A DNA stretch of 64,000 nt from Stagnimonas sp965279705 (lineage in GTDB: Bacteria; Pseudomonadota; Gammaproteobacteria; Nevskiales; Nevskiaceae): positions 1,798,001 to 1,862,000 of the forward strand of contig OZ257257.1 in assembly GCA_965279705.1 (NCBI GenBank), given 5' to 3'. This document shows positions 61,401-64,000 of the stretch, one piece after another. Made by a program: the position numbers and the translations under genes. Numbering within the stretch: position 1 is the stretch's first letter; each line of letters starts with the position of its first letter. The notes below the pieces were generated by a model. The model was not told where the DNA came from. It did not search any database and saw only the letters and a list, made by a program, of their open reading frames with translations.

Positions 61401-63625
61401 AGGAGCTGGAAGCCTCACTCGCCTCGGCGAGCCAGGTGGCCGATGGTGCCAATCGTCTCAAGAGCGAGTTTCTCGCCACCATGAGCCACGAAATCCGCAC
61501 GCCGATGAACGCCATTATCGGCCTCGGCCAGCTCATGCGGCAGACCACGCTGACCAACGCCCAGCGTGGCTATCTGGACAAGATCAACACCGCCAGCCAG
61601 TCGCTGCTGGGCATCCTCAACGACATCCTCGATCACTCCAAGATCGAGGCCGGCAAGATGACTCTGGAGCGCACCGAGTTCGATCTCAACGCCGTGCTCG
61701 ACAGCCTCTCTGCGGTGACTCACCTCAAGGCCGTCGAAAAGAACCTGGAGCTGCGCTTTGAAGTGCCGCCGGGTTTGCCGATGCGCTTGCTGGGCGACCC
61801 TCTGCGGCTCGGCCAGGTGCTGCTCAACCTCACCAGCAACGCCATCAAGTTCTCGGAGCGCGGCACGGTAGTGGTGCGGGTGGCAGAGGTCAGCCGTGAC
61901 GATGACGGCTTGCGACTGGAGTTCGAGGTATCCGATGAGGGCATCGGGCTCAGTGCGGTGCAGATCGAAGGCCTGTTTCAATCCTTCGCGCAAGGCGATG
62001 CCTCCACCACCCGCAAGTACGGCGGCACCGGACTGGGCTTGTCGATTGCCCGCAATCTGATCCGCTTGATGGATGGCGATATCCAGGCGCGCTCGGTGCC
62101 GGGCGAGGGCAGTGTGTTCCGCTTCGAAGCCCTAGTCGGGCTGCCTTTGACGCCGCAACCGCGCTACGACTTGCCGCGTGATCTGTATGGCTTGCAGGCA
62201 CTGGTGGTGGACGATAACGCCGAGACCCGAGCTGTCACCGGGGGCTGGCTGAAAGCGTTCGGCTTCAATGTCGAGAGCATCGACAACGGCGTGTCGGCGC
62301 TGGAGTTTTTGCAGACTGCGGAACTGCCCATCGCACTGGTAGTGCTCGACTGGCGCATGCCCGGTCTCAATGGGGTGGAGACCGCCGAGCGCATCCGCAA
62401 ACTGTCGCTAGCCGTGCAGCCGGCGCTGTTGATGGCGACGGCCTACGTCAACGAAGAACTGGTGCGGCAGTGCGAAGGCATCGCGCTGCGCGACTTCCTG
62501 GCCAAGCCGTTCAGCCCCGCTGCCTTATTCAATACCGTACTCGCTGCACTGGGCCGCGCCGAAGCCGTTGGCGACCTGCTGGATACCCTGCAACCGCTGG
62601 CCGGCCTGCGGGTGCTGGTGGCAGACGACAACGAAGTCAATCTGGAGATTGCCACGGCGATTCTCGAATCGGCCGGGGCCAGTGTGCGACGCGCCCGCAA
62701 TGGCGAAGAAGTGCTGACGCGGTTGAACGACAGCGAGTTCGATGTGGTGCTGCTCGATTTACAGATGCCCAAGCTCGATGGTCTCGAAGCTGCCCGCCGA
62801 CTGCGAGGCGACCCGCGCTTTGCCACGCTGCCGCTGGTGGCGATGACGGCGCATGCCATGCCCGCGCATCGTGAAGCCAGTCGCCTGGCGGGCTTCGATG
62901 CCCATCTGCTCAAGCCCATCGACCGCCGCGAACTGTTCGATACCCTGCTGCGATACCGCAGGAGCGCTGCCGATGCAGCTGCGTTCGCAACTGTCGAGTC
63001 CATCGTAATCCAGCCGGCTATTCCGTCGGCGACATCCACGCTGCGGGTGTTCGATCGTGCCAATGCCCTGCTGCGGCTGGGTGGCAACCAGAGCCTGCTG
63101 GATCGCCTGCTGGCGCGCTTTGCGGCCGACCACGGCGATGCCGCGCAACAGATCATCACCGCGCTGGAGTCGGACGACCTTGCGCGTGCTACCCGCGAAG
63201 CCCACACCATCAAGGGCGTTGCCGCCAACTTGGGGGCGAGCTTGCTGGCTGAGACGGCTGGCGTGATCGAGGCCACCTTGCGACAAGGTGAAACGGTGCC
63301 GCCAAAAACCCTGGACCTGCTGCGCATCCATCATCAGGAAACATTGCGGGCGATTCAGCACAACACACCGGCAGCACTAATCGCGCCGCTTCAGGATAAC
63401 TCCGGGGAGCGGTTACGCAGCCTGGCCGCACAGCTCGAAAACCTGCTGCTGGCCCACGATGCCGACTCCAAGGATGCCTATGAGGCCTTGCAACAGCGGC
63501 TATCCGGCACGCCATTGCCTGCTTTGCTGCGCCTGCGCTCGGCGGTTGAAAATTACGAGTTCGAATCAGCCCTGTCGGCCTTGCAGGAAGTGCGGCGTGA
63601 CCTCAACCTTGCAGCTGAGGAGTAG
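58454..63625 (+). CDS. Hybrid sensor histidine kinase with five PAS-type repeats and full phosphorelay
   Basis: This 1723-residue membrane kinase has a signal peptide (to about residue 25) and a periplasmic bacterial solute-binding-protein-3-like domain (about 50-285). One transmembrane helix follows (298-325, VIGAVPLVLLALLSALLWW). Five PAS/PAC repeats occupy about 340-985, each ending in WNG or WSG segments. HisKA has His1012 in MSHEIRTPMN, and the ATPase domain has GTGLGLSIA. Two receiver domains carry Asp1299 and Asp1435, and the HPt domain has His1584 in HTIKGVAANLG. This is a BvgS/EvgS-type layout. It senses a periplasmic ligand and passes phosphate to a response regulator, probably the one encoded next. 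Confidence 0.93.
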   Translation: MRSRFVRLCYLCFAASIWAATAIAVDAPVPAEPGIASPSPNSNVFTAEQRQWLAEHPIVKVLSDAASPPFDYLAADGSHIGLYPEYLQELSRVTGLRFEWSEQTRRDQLVNAAKGGLGQLVIGFAVPIPTRDFVPVQRAIAHDYPVLVVRREGGGFADTAASDHQRVSLVRSYGPAQDYAARISAQQFLNSEGFEPALVDVAVGRTDMSVQSLAVAEFLIRQRGLVGLQIAGPYTSGAAVDGAVYWWVPAAASPLAGILERAWDSLPPERHRALRARWLEHPVTSDTAAPPLLTVVERDVTLLNVIGAVPLVLLALLSALLWWRMRRLQAADRSEIRRPQAVERVLESSPALIFEMEQTRGGTLVVRYASTEARRLFGIDVDEDTLPIEAFLRTIYTDDQPSVMNAIQQSAVERREVEQDYRVLSPQGMRWVRSIIRPLQERGHGMVWSGVTIDIAAQKQAEQRAEQTEQRLREIADNVPGVVFQVQRDLAGSFTLNFASAALYTLRGVKPDDFNRDGDAFFNSIHDEDRARVREALEHSALSQQAMDVEYRVRMADGHLEWMSTRAVPSRARDGVVIWNGYIGNLTRLKMAENEGLQAQQFLRDLTDGVPGFIYQMRRESAATPYKLNFISAGVSTHGLSAAEALADISRLYDPVDEDDRIRMTAAIDRSYANLVPFRIDYRMRLPTGLTAWMRTQAVPTRDAHGVVMWNGMTFNISEEKLREMQAKRAEERLSRLTNALPGAVFQLATTPSGEWLYSYISDGARQVHQIEPDLVLRDATALHSMLFAEDWRRLEMALGESIHSGAEVLRECRTRRSDGALRWLLILARPQGPDGELFVWNGFTRDITDEKEASLKAETLQRRLREVTENVPCTVFQLQRDFEDELSVRFVSENIYGLIGITREELVEDITKLIGRIVSDDLPVMFNALDTSHREQRPIFFDFRVRDTASVLRWLRGSLSTPRVEDGGMVWSGAWLDITDIKELEASLASASQVADGANRLKSEFLATMSHEIRTPMNAIIGLGQLMRQTTLTNAQRGYLDKINTASQSLLGILNDILDHSKIEAGKMTLERTEFDLNAVLDSLSAVTHLKAVEKNLELRFEVPPGLPMRLLGDPLRLGQVLLNLTSNAIKFSERGTVVVRVAEVSRDDDGLRLEFEVSDEGIGLSAVQIEGLFQSFAQGDASTTRKYGGTGLGLSIARNLIRLMDGDIQARSVPGEGSVFRFEALVGLPLTPQPRYDLPRDLYGLQALVVDDNAETRAVTGGWLKAFGFNVESIDNGVSALEFLQTAELPIALVVLDWRMPGLNGVETAERIRKLSLAVQPALLMATAYVNEELVRQCEGIALRDFLAKPFSPAALFNTVLAALGRAEAVGDLLDTLQPLAGLRVLVADDNEVNLEIATAILESAGASVRRARNGEEVLTRLNDSEFDVVLLDLQMPKLDGLEAARRLRGDPRFATLPLVAMTAHAMPAHREASRLAGFDAHLLKPIDRRELFDTLLRYRRSAADAAAFATVESIVIQPAIPSATSTLRVFDRANALLRLGGNQSLLDRLLARFAADHGDAAQQIITALESDDLARATREAHTIKGVAANLGASLLAETAGVIEATLRQGETVPPKTLDLLRIHHQETLRAIQHNTPAALIAPLQDNSGERLRSLAAQLENLLLAHDADSKDAYEALQQRLSGTPLPALLRLRSAVENYEFESALSALQEVRRDLNLAAEE

Positions 63626-63648
63626 GTATGTTCAGGGGTCAATAAAAC

Positions 63649-64000
63649 ATGCAAAACATCGAATCGGTATCGCCCAGTGCATTCAGCAGCACCGGCAGTT
63701 TTCAGATCCAGACATCCGACCCGACCAAGCCGGTGGTGCTGGTGGTGGACGACACGCCCTTCAACATCGACGTGCTGCGCGGCGTGCTGTCATCGACCTA
63801 CACGCTGAAGGTCGCTACCAACGGTGAAAAAGCGCTGGCTCTGGCCAACAGCCACCCGCAGCCCGAGTTGGTACTGCTCGACGTGATGATGCCGGGCATG
63901 GACGGCTACGAAGTCTGCCGTCGGCTCAAACTCGAAGAGCGCACCCGCAACATCCCGGTGGTGTTCGTCACCAGCATGAGTGAGGTGGAAGACGAGCGGA
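63649..64000 (+). CDS. Response regulator, receiver domain (cut by window edge)
   Basis: This is the first 117 residues of a response regulator whose end lies beyond the window. The start ATG at 63649 follows the kinase stop by 23 bases. The receiver domain begins with VVLVVDDTPFNIDVLRGVL, has the phospho-acceptor Asp in LLLDVMMPGMDGYE, and reaches VVFVTSMSEVEDER. This style of receiver often precedes HD-GYP or other c-di-GMP output domains, but the output cannot be seen. It is the likely partner of the hybrid kinase. Confidence 0.85.
   Translation, partial: MQNIESVSPSAFSSTGSFQIQTSDPTKPVVLVVDDTPFNIDVLRGVLSSTYTLKVATNGEKALALANSHPQPELVLLDVMMPGMDGYEVCRRLKLEERTRNIPVVFVTSMSEVEDER

Noticed and set aside
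63459..63827. Open frame across the end of the hybrid kinase
   Set aside because: It is out of frame with both the kinase and the receiver protein that starts at 63649, which has clear receiver-domain motifs.

Overview
The window is a gene-dense, GC-rich bacterial chromosome segment with no stretch longer than about 200 bases lacking a gene. I found no rRNA, tRNA, CRISPR array, insertion sequence or phage gene. The order yebC-ruvC-ruvA...ruvB-ybgC-tolQRAB-pal-cpoB-queE-queC is a gammaproteobacterial arrangement (it matches the Pseudomonas layout). The MGRGPSI-type N-terminus of YebC, cvpA-purF-metZ, a Si-specific transhydrogenase and a class I aldolase fit a Xanthomonadales/Nevskiales-like gammaproteobacterium. 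That family-level placement is inference.

Left part (1-15.6 kb, nearly all + strand): yebC, a lower-GC orphan, then ruvC and ruvA. These are followed by a four-gene MCE-type lipid transporter (permease, ATPase, MCE protein, PqiC-like lipoprotein) that splits the ruv genes, and then ruvB. Next come the complete Tol-Pal envelope system, the queuosine genes queE and queC, fabH and dusC. Many genes overlap by ATGA/GTGA/TTGA, so much of this reads as one long co-transcribed block.

Middle part (15.6-40.2 kb): grpE-dnaK-dnaJ is preceded by two sigma-32-like promoters. It is followed by a minus-strand acyl-CoA dehydrogenase/phosphatase/MmcQ cluster, and by a TetR regulator with an RND efflux pair carrying two matching inverted-repeat operators. 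Then come an uncharacterised membrane protein with an LVIVD-repeat protein, class I aldolase, a small membrane protein, an SDR, a BepA-like M48 protease, cvpA-purF-metZ-nudix, degV and sthA.

Right part (40.2-64 kb): a cellulose (bcs) operon in the order bcsD-bcsP-bcsQ-bcsAB-bcsZ-bcsC-TPR lipoprotein. BcsA and BcsB are one 1509-residue polypeptide with a signal-peptide-like segment inside the junction, and BcsC has an unusually long linker. A perfect terminator separates this operon from a minus-strand pair (an orphan ParA and a helical protein of unknown function) and acnA. The window ends with a 1723-residue hybrid sensor kinase with five PAS-type repeats and a full H-D-D-H phosphorelay, then the start of a response regulator cut by the window edge.

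The most noteworthy points are the BcsAB fusion with an apparent internal signal peptide, the lipid-transport operon inside the ruv block, the paired TetR operators, the two sigma-32 promoters, and the uncharacterised genes attached to the bcs and acnA-parA regions. I saw no clear evidence of a wholly new defence or mobile system.
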